Assembly: GCA_013420905.1 (NCBI GenBank)
Contig: JAAXNY010000010.1
Location: 744,001 to 808,000 of the forward strand
Direction: 5' to 3'
Length of the DNA: 64,000 nt
Origin: Collybia mongolica
Lineage: Eukaryota > Basidiomycota > Agaricomycetes > Agaricales > Clitocybaceae
Below the pieces are notes generated by a model. That model worked only from the letters and a program-made list of their open reading frames with translations, ran no database searches and was not told where the DNA came from. The translations under genes and the position numbers were made by a program. Below are positions 37,125 through 49,238 of this stretch, piece by piece (position 1 is the stretch's first letter; each line of letters begins with the position of its first letter).

Positions 37125-38486
37125 TCACACAGCTAAATCATGAATATGGGTGTTTGGGTGGGAAATGCTCAATTTGCCCTTCTTTCTCTCGTCCTTCCTC
37201 ATCTCCATAGAGAATGGCTCTTCCACGATGGAACCAGCGGTCAAGCTTTGAGTACCAGTAGGTCCCCTCGTTGTACTTTCGTGACGACTCCTCGCAGCCC
37301 AAACCAAGGTACTTTGGTGACCGGTCGATGGGCCTGATGTACGGTCTTGGTGGATGCGCAAGACTATGATGTTGAATACGATAGGCTAATATCAATCGCT
37401 CAGAGCTAAAATCTGCACAACACCAGTGACCACCCACAATAATTTGAACCATCTGTGAGGTGCAAAAATGAGTCAAGTATATATATATATATACGTTATA
37501 AAAGAGTCACACACCGAATCAGATAAGGGTATATTGGCTTGGTTTTTGGATACAAATACACCCAGAAGGACGAGCAAGGCCGTGGAGTATATTGCTCCGG
37601 ATTCGATGACCGTCAACATGACACGCCTCAGCGCTGTATGGCCACTGGGCGTGCCAGATCTAATATACCTGACAGATTGCGAGTACGTTTGCCATATTCG
37701 GTACGCTATCATCGCTGTAGCGTGAACGTCAGTATAGGTGAAGCAGACCCTAAGAACCTCTCAACTTACTCGTAACGATGATATTGAGCGATAGGGTGAG
37801 GCTCACGAATGCGGTACCAAACGGTGAGAGTTCTTTGGCTGTAAAGGACGACTGGCCCAGATTGGACTCGATGACACAGGCTGCAATCACACAAACTATC
37901 CTCAATCGAATCAGCAAAGATCAATCATACTTGAACAACTTGTAATTTACCGAGAATGCCAAACCAGAGTAGAATAGGGATTACAACCACGAACCAGTTC
38001 TCAAAATAGACCTTCCAACAGCGATATATCTGTGTAGGATAAAAAGAAGTTGTTCGTTGATGAATGGTGCAGCCTTACAAGAATCGAATCACCCAACAAG
38101 GTCTGTGCCCCGTAATTGAAACCCCGGACTACGGTAACCCAGTGACCTAGGTTTGCAAAAACATGCGTAGGTCCTCCAGGGCCGGTGTAGTTGATAAACG
38201 CATCGACAATGTTTTTAAGGAACAACGCGACATCCCAAACAGAGATGAAGCCCATGACCAGGATGACCGCGAGGATGACGCGATCCGCCCAGGTAACGAG
38301 TTTTCTGCTGCTGAATACGAGAGTGTTGATGCACGCAACGAACGAAACTAGGAATATCCCTAAAATTTCGGTGATTGCTCAGCCGTAATGACCACGGAAA
38401 TGAAATGGAAGATGCTGACCAAATAGGATGCTCTCCATAAAGAGCCCTACGAGCTCGGCTAAAGGCAGGGTAAAAGAAGTGGACAT
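37125..38486 (-). CDS. Basidiomycete multi-pass (7TM) membrane protein, unknown function
   Basis: ATG at 38484-38486 opens MSTSFTLPLAELVGLFMESI. An intron (GTCAGC...TTTTAG) leads to GIFLVSFVACINTLVFSSRK, then LVTWADRVILAVILVMGFIS. Further hydrophobic segments are FFLSYTDISL-adjacent exons, VVVIPILLWFGILVCGC, FGTAFVSLTLSLNIIVT and GAIYSTALLVLLGVFV. A soluble, polar C-tail ends NTHIHDLAV, TGA 37125-37127. Seven helices with short loops and a cytoplasmic tail give the shape of a receptor-like protein; such genes form large families in mushrooms with no known ligand. Introns are GT-AG where checked. Confidence 0.72.
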
Positions 38487-39241
38487 TGTAAGTTCGAGGT
38501 GTCGCGATAGATAGGACTCTTGTTCCCGGATAGACGCTCGATTGAAGGGCACAGCAACAACAGCCCAAACCGATTATGAATGTAGACGCATGAGGATATC
38601 AGGATATCGGCATGCGCACCACTAAATTTAGCGCTGATGCCATTGACGGATAGGCAAAAGGAATTTACCTCCTTACGTGTCGCCATGGAGTAGGATAGAT
38701 TGGAAGATGGGACGGTAGTTAATCGTGTTGGAAATTATTCGGTTTCCTGATCATGCGACCTAACTATTTGGCTTGGAAGTTGGGAACAAGCCCGATGCTG
38801 TGATCAACACACAGAGAACCCGTCAGAGACAACGTCGAAGTAGACAATGGTTAACAGAAGGAAACAGCAATCAACTGGCTGGTCCAGTACCTCCTGACTG
38901 CCTATCGTCACGGGCTACATCAATTAGAAGAGAGAATATTAATGGACGCAGTGGAGTTAGGGGAGAAGGATCGTGAAACACGAGCAAAAAGTCAAGCTTA
39001 CGTCATCCAACGTCATTATAATTATTGTATACTTGGATCAACTAATCAAAGGTGATTTCTTTCATGCATCATTCAGTGTGACTGTGAGTCTCTGATCGAA
39101 CCTTTGAACATTTGAATGGACCACGCGGTAGTGTTTGCATTGTCCTCGATGATAGGCCACCCTTGGTGAGCTGTCAAGCGAGAAAATTTCGGACCATCTA
39201 AGTTAAGTTTAGTTTAGAATTTCTGGTCTCGTGAATCAGAT
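38487..39241. other. Intergenic, boundary into repeat and cluster
   Basis: About 750 bp without a recognisable gene, ending at repeat copy A. Confidence 0.35.
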
Positions 39242-39829
39242 TAGGACTGCACACCGTACCGTATATGGTATATGGCCGTATGACGGCGACGGTTGTGCCG
39301 TAAACCGTCACCGTAAGTCCTCTCAGTGCGACCTTCAACGGCGGATACGGCTATATGGGTTAGGCAATGTGCTATTTAGAGCCGTTTGTTGTTCCCCATG
39401 GGTGGAAGGTGCACCGATCAATGTGTATGAGTCCTGTTAATTAAAATCCACAAATTCGCGCAATTCATACCAATAGTTGACTAGTACTGTAATCAAAGGG
39501 GGTGATGAAGCGTGGGAAAAGGTGAGAGAATGGTGGGGGGCGCTCGTCGGGGATGTACCAATGAGCGTTAGCAAAGGCAGACCTCGGTGATCCATACTGC
39601 AGGGGTCTCCGGAAGATTTGCATGGATCCTGTCAGTACCTCTTGCAAGATATTGCTAGTGTGTACCTCGCATGGCCCGTATAACCGTACAACACCGTCGA
39701 CGGTCGTACTTTGACGGCTCTAACGGTAAAATTCCGTACCGTATACCGTACCGTCAGCAGGTGGTATTTTTTGGTGACCGTATTACGGATGCCGTATTTC
39801 CGTATATACAAATACGGCGTGCAACCCTA
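39242..39829 (+). repeat. TIR element copy A (588 bp, non-coding, uninterrupted)
   Basis: Bounded by TAGGACTGCACACCGTA and the complement of TAGGGTTGCACGCCGTA (14 of 17 positions match). The subterminal parts are packed with short palindromes built from CCGTA/TACGG. It has no coding capacity. The same sequence occurs inverted at 52547-53522. The 7-bp match CTCGTGA near 39228 and at 39830 could be a target duplication, but six bases separate it from the left TIR, so this is uncertain. The TAGGG start recalls hAT-type ends. At 39311-39318 it holds one copy of CCGTAAGT, the unoccupied site of the MITE found in copy B. Confidence 0.8.
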
Positions 39830-40192
39830 CTCGTGATTGGTTGTTCTCAATCAGCATGTGCTTCCTGCTCGAACGTCGTGACCGAGCTCCTCGAGATTAT
39901 CCTACTGGACCTACCTGCGCAGTCAACGGAAGAATAGACATATGCATCAAAACGTACTATTCGCACTCCCATATATTCTTAAAACTTAACAGCGGTAGAT
40001 TATCGGACCGTGTACTGTGTGCAACGGCAGGTCGAGTTATAAAAAACTTGGTTGGACGATAGATAGATCTCTGATCTGTTGATATGCTAAACCAAGAGAT
40101 GTTCCCAACCAACATGTTTGGTCAGTTTCACCCCCTCCTTCTTTGCCCGTACAGTAACTCAATATCAATCTACTGGGTTGAACCCGAGTAAA
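39830..40192. other. Spacer before the toroid gene
   Basis: 363 bp. No HAD-like exon and no other gene seen upstream of the toroid start. Confidence 0.4.
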
Positions 40193-41481
40193 ATGGTCAA
40201 GGGTCGTCAGGATGATATTCAGATGCAGTTACCGTACTCGCGGTGCGGCGGCGTCCGTTGTACCCTTTCGATCATCTCGGCAGAAGATTCTCAGAAAACA
40301 ATTTATAGAACAGATACATGGCATGATAATGCAGTCATTGGCCGTATATCTACGCCAGTTGGAAGTTTAGACGGTCTATTCGAATCCTTCGTCTCAAATA
40401 ATGTCACTACTAGTGCAAACCCCGACTGCGGCCGTTCATAAGCCGCGTTTAACTCGGCCTTTCGTCCAGCCGTCACCTGCCAAATACTTTACAGATTCAG
40501 CACACAGCTTCAGTGTTCTAATTCAGCAGGCAGTGGACTCGGCGCGTGGATTTCTCAAAGAAAATGCGCGATGCCTCAAGTCCATCACCAACACTGGTGT
40601 CTGCATTGAAGAAAACTTTGCTCAACTGCTCATGCAAGAGGTCATTGACGATAGGTCAGTAACTTCATAATTTCAAGACATTGACATTCAATAATGATTT
40701 TAAATATAGGTCTCTTGTCGATGTAGAGCAATCTCCTCGCTTGTACAATTTTTTCAAAGGGAGAGGAGAGCTCACGACGGCTAGTTTTCCATATGATCTC
40801 GACACCACCTCCGTTGGTTTGAGAGTCTTGGGACCTAAAGACCCTGAAACCCTGGAGGCGATTATGAACCAAATGCTCGAGCACCGTGATGAGAACGGCA
40901 TTGTGCAGGTATAACTCATCAAGCCTTTTACATTAATTCGTTTCATGACTCTTCTCTCTCAGGTCTATTTTGACAAATCCCGGCAACGAACTGATCCAGT
41001 TGTCTGCTTGAATGTCCTGACCTTATTCTACAAGTACGGCCGCGGCTCAGACCTCAAGGAGACCCTCCAATATGCGTATGAGGTCCTCCACAGTCGAGGC
41101 TACATGTATGGGACGCGTTACTACCAGACTGCTGAAGTATTCCTTTACTTCGCAGCAATATTTGTCGAAGAGTCGGGCTCTGAGGACGTTCGCAGGAGGT
41201 GGACCCCATTGTTGCGCGTACGGCTCATGGAGCTCATACTTACCGGCTCGGGGAGCACAGACCCGTTGTCCACCGCGATGCGAATACTTCTTTCGACTAA
41301 GCTCGAACTCGCGTCGGATCCGGCGGACGTCTACGATCTACTTCGGATGCGGGAAAAAAATGGGAGTTGGACTGGTGGTTGGTTCTACAAGTACGGTTCA
41401 TCGGGTATCTTGATAGAAAATACCGGGTTCACCACTGTCGTTGCTTTGAAAGCTCTAACGACCTTGAAATATATGACATAG
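40193..41481 (+). CDS. Alpha/alpha-toroid protein with DxDTT motif, terpene cyclase-like
   Basis: ATG at 40193 (MVKGRQDDIQMQLPYSRCGG). The first ~80 residues are unlike any family I know. After an intron (GTCACT...GTCCAG) comes the toroid part: FLKENARCLKSITNTGV, CIEENFAQLLMQEVIDDR, FPYDLDTTSVGLRVLGP. Then come VYFDKSRQRTDPVVCLNVLT, LFYKYGRGSDL, RGYMYGTRYYQTAEVFLYF and GSWTGGWFYKYGSSGI, ending TAG 41479-41481. DLDTT (40795-40809) matches the DxDTT variant of the class II cyclase acid motif known from HAD-fused drimenol synthases. The HAD half is absent here. It heads a run of oxidative genes on the same strand. Role as a prenyl-diphosphate cyclase is inferred. Confidence 0.72.
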
Positions 41482-42036
41482 AAATATTACCCTGTATACT
41501 AGCACATTTTCATTCCTTCAAACTAGTTTTGGCCCCGTGAATGCACTGCGAAAAGTGAAGGCTTGAGTTGGGCTTAAGGCAAAAAAAAAAAAAAAAGTTG
41601 CGAAAGTTTAGCAAAAACGTCGAGTTTTTTTTTTTTTGCTTCCGGTTCTAAATCCGACTAACTACCTGGATCCATTACACAAGGTGCCTGCATTGAGATT
41701 ACATCCGATTGATCGCCAGTGGGATTGCTATATGGAATTTTCGTGAGGTGTGGCGCGTCGTGGGGAAACTGATTGCACTTAAATTAGTGACTACGTTATG
41801 TAAGCTAGGTCTCCCGGCCATCAAACTTGGCCCAGGTAATCTTCCTCCAAGGACGCAGCTTTACTTCAACCTCCTTGATGTTCTTGGTTGGCTCGTAATT
41901 CGGTTCACAATCATTGGGTGTTCTTCTGCCCCGGGAGCGATTTTGTTTGGCCTAGCCATATAGGCTACCAAATTAAAATGGTTCACCATCAAAAAGTGAC
42001 CAGAGCCACTTTCCAAGCCCCAAGTCCTATTCCACC
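41482..42036. other. Intergenic with A16 and T13 tracts
   Basis: A16 at 41581-41596 and T13 at 41625-41637 could pair as a weak hairpin. The hydrophobic frame at 41709-41963 does not match a family, so I leave it out. Contains the promoter of the next P450. Confidence 0.4.
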
Positions 42037-43712
42037 ATGCTCGATGCCAGTTCCATACTACAAATTATCAAGCCAGACTTGGTCAAAGTTGCTGTTCTTG
42101 CCCTCGTCGTCGGAACTTGGGTTATCGTGAAACAGCTCACCATACCGAAAGAATTAGCACATCTCCCATCTGTTCCTATCCTCCCTCTACTTTTGAGCTA
42201 CGCGAAGGGCGAGGCAGAAAACGAGCGCATTGAACGACTTATTCTACCCTTCGCCAACCAGAAAGGTGAAGGCGTCGTCGTCGTCTACGCGTTGGGACGC
42301 TGGATGATACATGTTCTGGACTGGAAAGTATGAAATGGCACAGTATCTTGAGAAATGCTCAAACTGATTTTATCATTTAAGATGGTCAGGGAGGTCCTAG
42401 ACAAACCCGAAGAGTTTTCCAAGGAAGTACCACCCGATGGTCTTCTTCTATGGCGACTCGTAGGCTACTCGAACGTCATCCTTGCCAATGGAGAGCAATG
42501 GAAGCGCCATTCACAGATTGTTAGGTCAGCATTGAGCGGTAGAGTCCCCATTGAGGAGTTTGTCTCCCTTTCGACCAAACTCTTCAAGCGAATGGCAAAT
42601 GGCGGACGATTTACCATCGATCAATTGCTCATGGTCAGTGATACAAGCCCTCAGAAAGGACCTATATAATATTTAACGTCTCTGCAGCGGTTTACTTTAG
42701 ATGCTGTCGGCACCACCGCTCTCGGACACGATTTCGACGCGATTGAAGATGACGAAAGTCCCTTCGTAAGAGAATATGGGACTGTCATGGAGGCAATTTC
42801 GAATCCTCTCTACTTGATTTTTCCGCGTCTTGAAAAATGGGTCCCCCGCCTCCGGTTGGCGAAACAAATCGATAGCCTTCGCGCCAAGTTCGACGTGCTT
42901 ATGGAAGAGAAAAGAGAGAAACCCGGCAAAGATATGTTCACGTTTATGCTGGAGCACCCTGAGATGAACAATGACGAATGTCGAGACAACATGTAAGTGG
43001 TTCTACACCACCCTTTCTGGATGATGATCTCACTGAGACATTTCAGGGTCGTATTCTTTATTGCAGGCCATGTAAGGAGACTTTATTTGACCCACTCTAC
43101 TGCGTACGCTTACCATTGAATTTACAGGATACCGCTGCAGGTTCCTTGGCCTCTATGGTATACTATCTAGCCAGAAACACCCAGATTCAGGAAAAAGCCC
43201 GTCAAGAAGTGGTGAGTATTATGGGCAGTAAGGAGCCCACCCAAGAGCTCTTGCGCAGCATGCCTTACTTATTGGCCTGTATTCGCGAAGCCCTTCGACT
43301 CAATACGCCTATCACATATATCGTTCCGCGCTCTTCCTCGCGCGCGCTTGAGCTACACGGGCTCTCAAAGTCATACGCCATACCCGAGGGTGCTTCACTC
43401 ATCATGAATCTTACCGCAGTGCACCACAACTCCACATACTACGTGGAACCCGAGAAATTCAACCCTGACCGATGGTTGGGTACGAACGATATGGGCCCCA
43501 CCTGGCTTCCATTTGCATCCGGACCAAGGCAGTGTCCCGCACGTAACTTTGCAATGTACGAGATTAGAACCCTCGCTGCGATGCTACTGCGTGACTGGAA
43601 ATGGACTCTTCCCCCGTCCAGTGCGCATCAAGAACGTATCCGCAATGGGCCATCGCCATTTGCTCTCAGTCTCCCCAAGGATCTCGACGTAGACTTTGTC
43701 CGGCGTAATTAG
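42037..43712 (+). CDS. Cytochrome P450 monooxygenase (cluster P450 A)
   Basis: ER-bound heme-thiolate oxygenase. The start MLDASSILQIIKPDLVKVAV gives a hydrophobic anchor (LVKVAVLALVVGTWVIV), then GEGVVVVYALGRWMIHVLDW. Exons continue with VREVLDKPEEFSKEVPPDG and ILANGEQWKRHSQIVRSAL (helix C WxxxR-like). The I-helix VVFFIAGHDTAAGSLAS is created by splicing at GGCCAT|GTAAGG. The K-helix is CIREALRLNTPI (ExxR). The PERF-like block is FNPDRWLG, and the heme loop is PFASGPRQCPARNFA with the Cys ligand. Stop TAG 43710-43712. The heme loop lacks the usual second Gly (FASG instead of FGxG) but keeps Arg and Cys. Substrate unknown; the context suggests a terpenoid. Confidence 0.88.
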
Positions 43713-44222
43713 CTATAGAATATGTATTCAATAGAAAGTCTAAAATTAGACTTTTTACGCTATAGTTGGCGTGTGTGATGTGAATCATTGCCCACTAAAA
43801 CCGGGAATCGGAAAATCAGAAATCAAAACGCGAATGGGGCACGATAAGTGTCTGATTTACATCCGTGGCGTGACCAGTTATCTGAGCAGCTAATAATAAG
43901 TAGACTATCTTGGCACTCGTTGGCAAGATAATTTCACTTTCATGCGTAGATCCATTGCGATTGCACGGGTTCGGACCTGAGGCGACTCCTTGAGGTGAGT
44001 CGGACGAGTATTTACTAAATACTTAGATAATTCCCACTGGAACCGGTGCCGTTCACTTGGTCGTCGAAACATCCCCTTGAATCCTTCCTTTTTCTACCTA
44101 GTTGGACGCATGATCGGGCCCCGCGTTGATAGTATCAGGATCTGATACATAGAGAGAGAGCCTATAAACGCTGCATCTGTGCAACTCCAAGTCCCACTGA
44201 GTGATAGGCTTTCTCAAGCAAC
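43713..44222. other. Intergenic with TATA-like box before P450 B
   Basis: 510 bp. TATAAA at 44163-44168 lies 55-60 bp before the P450 B start. No gene seen. Confidence 0.4.
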
Positions 44223-46416
44223 ATGTCCAACTCTACTCTGCTGCACAGCCCAGATACCACACTCTTGCATGGTCTTGATGGCTCTGTCCCCGCCAAGGCG
44301 TTGATCTCCGTCATTTTGATTGCGCTGTCCGTGTCTTGGTTCACGAACACATTCCGCCGCACCTCCAGTAAATTTTCTCTTTACAGTCTATATCGAACCA
44401 TCTCTTAATGATTTTGTAGAGCTTCCGCTCCCCCCTGGTCCCAAATCCAAGTTCCTCCTCGGCAACGCCTTCGACCTGCCACTTACTGAGCAATCTGAGG
44501 TATTCACACGCTGGGCGAAAGAATTCGGTAATTGGTCTCCTTTACCGATATATTCAAACCTTTACCGAATGCAACGTTACCAGGCGACCTCACGTATCTG
44601 AACGTGTTTGGGACCCCCATGGTCGTGACGAGCTCTATGGACGTAGCGCGGGACCTTCTCGAGAAGCGATCAGCCATCTATAGTAGTCGGCCCACCTTTC
44701 GGATGCTCAACGAACTGTGGGACTCTTTCATTTATTCATTTAGTCATTGTTGAATGCACTCTGATATGGAAATATAGCGTTCACATGTCCTGGAATTTTG
44801 TGTTCATGGAATACGGCAGGAAGTGGCGAGCCCATCGCAGGGTCTTCCACGAAGTTTTCCATTCTGAGCGCGTCGCGACATTTGGCGAAATACAAGTCAA
44901 ACACATCAAGTAAGTTTGCACGGTGATACATATAAAAAGGCCTCAAACTCACATTGGAGCAGGGCCATGTTGAAGATTTTCCCGAAATCCAAGGAACATA
45001 TCGGGGTACATATCAAGCGGTACACCTCTGCCCTCCTCCTTGAAGTGAGCTACCGTATTTGGACGATGGTGATGCTGGCTGATGACCTTCCCTCGATTAG
45101 AGTGTGTATGGGATCGAAGTTTTGTCAAGTCATGAAAAGGACCCTTTTATCTTCTTGACGACCAATGGTATGAAAGCCGTGGATGCTGCCATTACCCCTG
45201 GTGCCTTTTATGTGGAACCGTTCCCCATCTGTAGGTCTTCACCTCAGAACGACACTAACCGTAGTCACTGACACGAATTGACAGTACGATACGTCCCTGG
45301 ATGGGTGCCCGGGGCAAAATTCCAGCACATTGCACTCAGGTGGAAGAAGATCACGACAGACCTCCTTTTCAAGCCGTTCATCAGAGCGAAGGAAGTTTTT
45401 GTAAGTCGCTTCACAGCTTGGAGCGAAGCGTGACTTAGTGCAGTTTGTAGAGCTCAGAAGAGTATAACCCAGATTCCTTTATGGCAGCGTGGCTCGACCG
45501 TCTGAAGGTAACCGGCAATACGAATACCGAACATTCTGAAGAGGTGGTGCGAAACGTCGCTGCCGCGGCCCTTTTGGCAGGAACCGAAACTGTAAATCCA
45601 CTCTACCACTCCTTTTTAGATATAAATGAGCTGACCTGTTTTTTTTTCAAGACGGCCGACACTCTGCACAAGTTCGTACTCGCTATGATTCTCTTCCCGC
45701 GCGTGCAACGCAAAGCCCAAGAAGAACTCGATCGTGTCGTTGGCCGGGGACGACTGCCAACGCTGGACGACGAGCAGGAGCTACCCTATATCTCCGCGGT
45801 CATCAAGGAAGTCCTTCGTTGGAATGTAATCTCGCCCATTGGGTTCGCCCATCGGGCTATCAAGGAGGACTTCTATCGTGGCTACCAGATTCCCAAAGAC
45901 ACATTGATCATAGTCAACGTTCGGTGAGCCTCCGTGCCCTCTTCAGGGCGCGAAATATAGCTGATGATGCGAATAGGAACATCATGTACAACGAGGAGCT
46001 ATTCGGACCTAATTGCGAAGAGTTTAGGCCTGAGAGGTTCATCGATTATAAATGTGCTGATACTAAGATTGCCTTTGGATTCGGTCGCAGGTTGGGCCTC
46101 CCTTTGAATTCATATTTGTGGCTTGTCTAAACACATCTTGATGTAGAGTCTGTCCCGGGCGGCATCTTGCATACCAAAGTCTCTTCCTCTTGGCCTCTCA
46201 CATGTTACATGTGTACAACATCGGAAAGCGGCTCGACGCCGATGGCAAAGAGATCCCAGTCCTCGAGGAGTTCACCACGACGATGGAATGGTAAGCTCGT
46301 TCTTTGTGGAGAAATATGCGCATCCGGAGACTGAAATCCTTTCCCTTAGCATTCCCCACCCGTTCGAATGTGCGTTGACAGAAAGATTCGAGGGGTCGGC
46401 TAAGTTCTTGGAGTAA
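44223..46416 (+). CDS. Cytochrome P450 monooxygenase (cluster P450 B)
   Basis: Opens MSNSTLLHSPDTTLLHGLDG, with an anchor helix ALISVILIALSVSWF. Then ELPLPPGPKSKFLLGNAFDL, the proline-rich hinge typical of basidiomycete P450s. Exons continue with LEKRSAIYSSRPTFRML, FVFMEYGRKWRAHRRVFHEV (helix C) and YVPGWVPGAKFQHIAL. The I-helix AALLAGTETTADTL has the Thr. K-helix AVIKEVLRWNVISPIGFAHR, then FRPERFID and heme loop AFGFGRRVCPGRHLAYQ, complete. The end is ERFEGSAKFLE, TAA 46414-46416. About a dozen GT-AG introns. It belongs to a different subfamily from P450 A. It lies between P450 A and the SDR on the same strand. Confidence 0.9.
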
Positions 46417-46610
46417 AGGAATACCTACGTTAGACTTAGTTATTCGATAAGCCCAGAAGGAATTTCTGTTTAAGGAATATATCCACGTTCTAGTATTCAT
46501 GGGGGCCCGGGTGTTGTGGGTCCTCCGATGTCAACTGAGAACGAGGAATGCGGAGTTGGCGGATATTGTCGGGAAAACACGCTATGCTGCATTTATATCA
46601 TGCACGCGGG

Positions 46611-46618
46611 TATATAAG
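46611..46618 (+). promoter_or_regulatory. TATA box of the SDR gene
   Basis: TATATAAG, 41-48 bp upstream of the SDR start codon. Spacing suits a core promoter element. Confidence 0.5.
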
Positions 46619-46658
46619 CCCATAGCTCTCTTGAGTCTTGTGCATCAAACAGCCCACA

Positions 46659-47633
46659 ATGTCCGTCGTGAAAATCCCAGAATCGTTCGAGTACCTAAAA
46701 GACAAAGTCGTCGTCATTACAGGAAAGTGACAAATTCCAAGCAATATGAATGAGATAACTAACGTTGTCCTGATTCGCAGGGGGGGCTTCAGGGATAGGC
46801 CTTGCCACTGCCCAATTGTTCCACGACAACGGAGCCACGGTAGTTATTGGTGACGTGAACCCGCCAAATGAAAACCCTGAGTCATCGCGTTGGTCCTACT
46901 ACACGACGGATGTCACATCATGGGCATCCCAACTATCGCTTTTTGAAGCCGCATTCACTAAGCATTCGCGAATCGACATTGTCGTGATCAATGCGGGCGT
47001 GAGCGAGACGGAGGATCTCTTCATGGACACGTTCGATGCCACGACCGGCACCCTGGAGGGACCGAAATTACAAACGTTGGACGTAAACCTGAAAGGAGGG
47101 CTTTCGAGCGTCAAGTTAGCTGCACATTTCTTTGGGAAGAACGCCAACAGCGGGGGACGAATCGTGTTGACGGGAAGCTTGGCAGGTGAGAGGATGATTC
47201 TGGATTGGGGTGACTTGCTTACTTGATCATGTCGTTAGCGTACCTAGCCGAGCCTGTCCCGGTCTACCAAGCATCGAAACATGCGCTTCTGGGCTTCATG
47301 CGGGCGGTGCGCTCGAGCGCGCCGTTATTCAACATATCCATCAGCATGATCGCGCCATGGGTGACAGAAACGTCCATGGTGCCGCCATCATTCGTCAAGA
47401 CCATGGCCGACAACGCCATTCCGATCAACAAAGCTGAGACGGTTGCACGCGGCATCGCAGTGCTTTCTGGAGAAGGGCACAATGGTGAAACGATCGTCGT
47501 CGCGGAGGACCAGTGTATTGAGGTGGAAGGCGCATTTGACAAGGCGCGTTCATCATGGTTGGGTGAAAAGATTGATGGTGATTATAGAAAATATGAGGAA
47601 GGCCGCTGGTTGAGGATGCCCAGTGGTTGGTAG
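46659..47633 (+). CDS. Short-chain dehydrogenase/reductase (cluster SDR)
   Basis: NAD(P)-dependent oxidoreductase of classical SDR type. ATG 46659 gives MSVVKIPESFEYLKDKVVVI. Across the first intron the cofactor loop reads TGGASGIGLATAQLF. IGDVNPPN follows strand 2 (the Asp favours NAD). Then IDIVVINAGVSETEDLF (NAG), GRIVLTGSLA (catalytic Ser) and, after the second intron, YLAEPVPVYQASKHALLGFM (YxxxK). The end is YEEGRWLRMPSGW, TAG 47631-47633. Oddity: the first intron (46723-46780) begins GAAAGT instead of GT. The only nearby GT donor (46727) would break the frame inside the cofactor motif. A normal branch-point CTAAC and acceptor are present. It is convergent with the FAD monooxygenase. Confidence 0.85.
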
Positions 47634-47762
47634 GATAGCAATGTTATCTCGGAATGGATTCATTCAATGCATACACCCTTCGAGATTTGTGGACTTGGGG
47701 ATTATTAAAAATTATGCCTGGATACAATCTTTCGGCTTGTCTGTGTAGAGTGGACCAAGATA

Positions 47763-49238
47763 CTATTTGATCCCTAACTTCTGCCCCAGCATCCCCTCCG
47801 CCCTCTTCCAATCCTCCTCCACACCTCCCAAGCCCAACCACGAAAACTCCTCACCGATCGCTTCACCCAGCTTCTTCAGATCCATCCCCTCCTCCTTGAG
47901 TGGAACCAAATCATACATCTCCCCAGTCCTCCGACTCTTATCAACGGCCCTCTGCGCAGGCTTGACGCGTATCTCGTTATAAATGTCCATTAAGATTGGC
48001 ACATTTTCTCGCGTCCTTGCTAGGTGGGTCAGCAATCGTCCAAGAACAAGTGCATCTTCAATGCCTTGTCCTGCTCCTATTCCTTGATGCGGCGTCATGG
48101 CGTGTGCTGCGTCGCCCAAAACAGCGACGGCGCCGCGACCAAAGTAGGGGAGGGACTGCACAACATGTACTGCCCATCGTGTTGGGGGTTCGGACGTTGC
48201 GAGGAGAGCGACGACGTCATCCTCCCATTCACCTCGCACGAACAGCTTCTGGATCTCTTCGACGTCTACTTTGGCAGACCATTCTTCGAATTTGACTCCT
48301 GGACCGCCGGGGATATTGTTGAAACAGACGATATTGATGAACTTCTGGCCGGTCGCGGGGTGTGTGAAGGGGTTTGATATAACATGTTTGCCTGAACCGC
48401 ACCACTAGTGCGCTTTTCTCAGAATTGAATGAATCATACAAAGGAAAAACTTACGGCCTTAGTCTGGGTGAGAGCGTCGTGATTAGGCTTCTTGCCCACA
48501 ACGTCATCCTGCTTGCACATGGACCGATACGCAAGCTGCCCACTGAAGACGGGTTTCGCAAGTGCAGAGTCATGTGCGAACAATGTGGCTCTCACATTGG
48601 AGTGCACGCCATCACACCCGAGGAAGACATCAGCGGTCGTATCGGACCCGTCAGCAAAGTGGATTTTGATTGACCCATTGGCTAACTCATATTTAGTGAC
48701 CTTTTTGCTCGTGTGGATCTTGCAATTATCGGAGTTAAGCTTCGTCTGAAGGATCTCGAGCAGTTGTGGGCGGCTGAGAAACATGGGCCCATAGGGCATG
48801 ATGTGCGAATGAAAGTCAACAGCATTGTCTGGGGTGTCTGACCGTCGAAATATGGGCCCAGACGCTATAGTAGGTTATGTAATGTGTGATTGGGGTAGAT
48901 TGGGTGAATGCGACGCACATTCGCCTTCTTGTGGAGTCTTGATGTTTCTCTCTGCGCAGTCTTTCTCGAACCCGAGCTGCTTTAAGACTTGCCAGGTGCG
49001 CTTCCAGACGGCGATCCCGGACCCATCGGCGCTGACTTCCTTCTTGGACTCGTAGACGTCGATCTGAATATCTGGCGAGTTTTTTGCGCTGGAGAGGAAA
49101 GCTGCGAGTGCTAGGCCTGTGATGCCCGCGCCGCTGTGTGGTACGTGATGTGTGAAATAAGAGTGAATGCAAGTACCTAGTATCAATTTGTACGTACCAT
49201 ATTGCTACTTTGAACTCGGGACTTTCAGCGCTCGACAT
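47763..49238 (-). CDS. FAD-dependent monooxygenase (salicylate hydroxylase-like)
   Basis: Group A flavoprotein hydroxylase. ATG at 49236-49238 (MSSAESPEFKVAI). Splicing creates the dinucleotide-binding motif CGAGITGLALAAFLSS, then IDVYESKKEVSADGSGIAVW. Next come YGPMFLSRPQLLEILQ and the DG motif ADVFLGCDGVHSNVRATLF. After a GTAAGT...CACTAG intron come GSGKHVISNPFTHPATGQ, then AVAVLGDAAHAMTPHQGIGA, GQGIEDALVLGRLL (the GD motif binding FAD ribose). The end is EGMLGQKLGIK, TAG 47763-47765. All three FAD/NADPH motifs are intact. It is probably a tailoring enzyme of the cluster; substrate unknown. Confidence 0.88.

Noticed and set aside
37476..37500. TA microsatellite (repeated TATATA)
   Set aside because: It lies in an intron of the 7TM gene and is too short and common to merit a feature.
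39228..39837. CTCGTGA target duplication for repeat copy A
   Set aside because: Only seven bases match and six bases separate the left copy from the TIR. Copy B shows no counterpart, so I do not claim it.
41709..41963. Hydrophobic 84-codon frame before P450 A
   Set aside because: No family match, no splice partner and a separate good start for the P450 at 42037.
48390..48480. Apparent frameshift in the FAD monooxygenase
   Set aside because: Using the CACTAG acceptor instead of the nearer TTCAG restores the frame and the GSGKHVISNP block, so the gene is intact.
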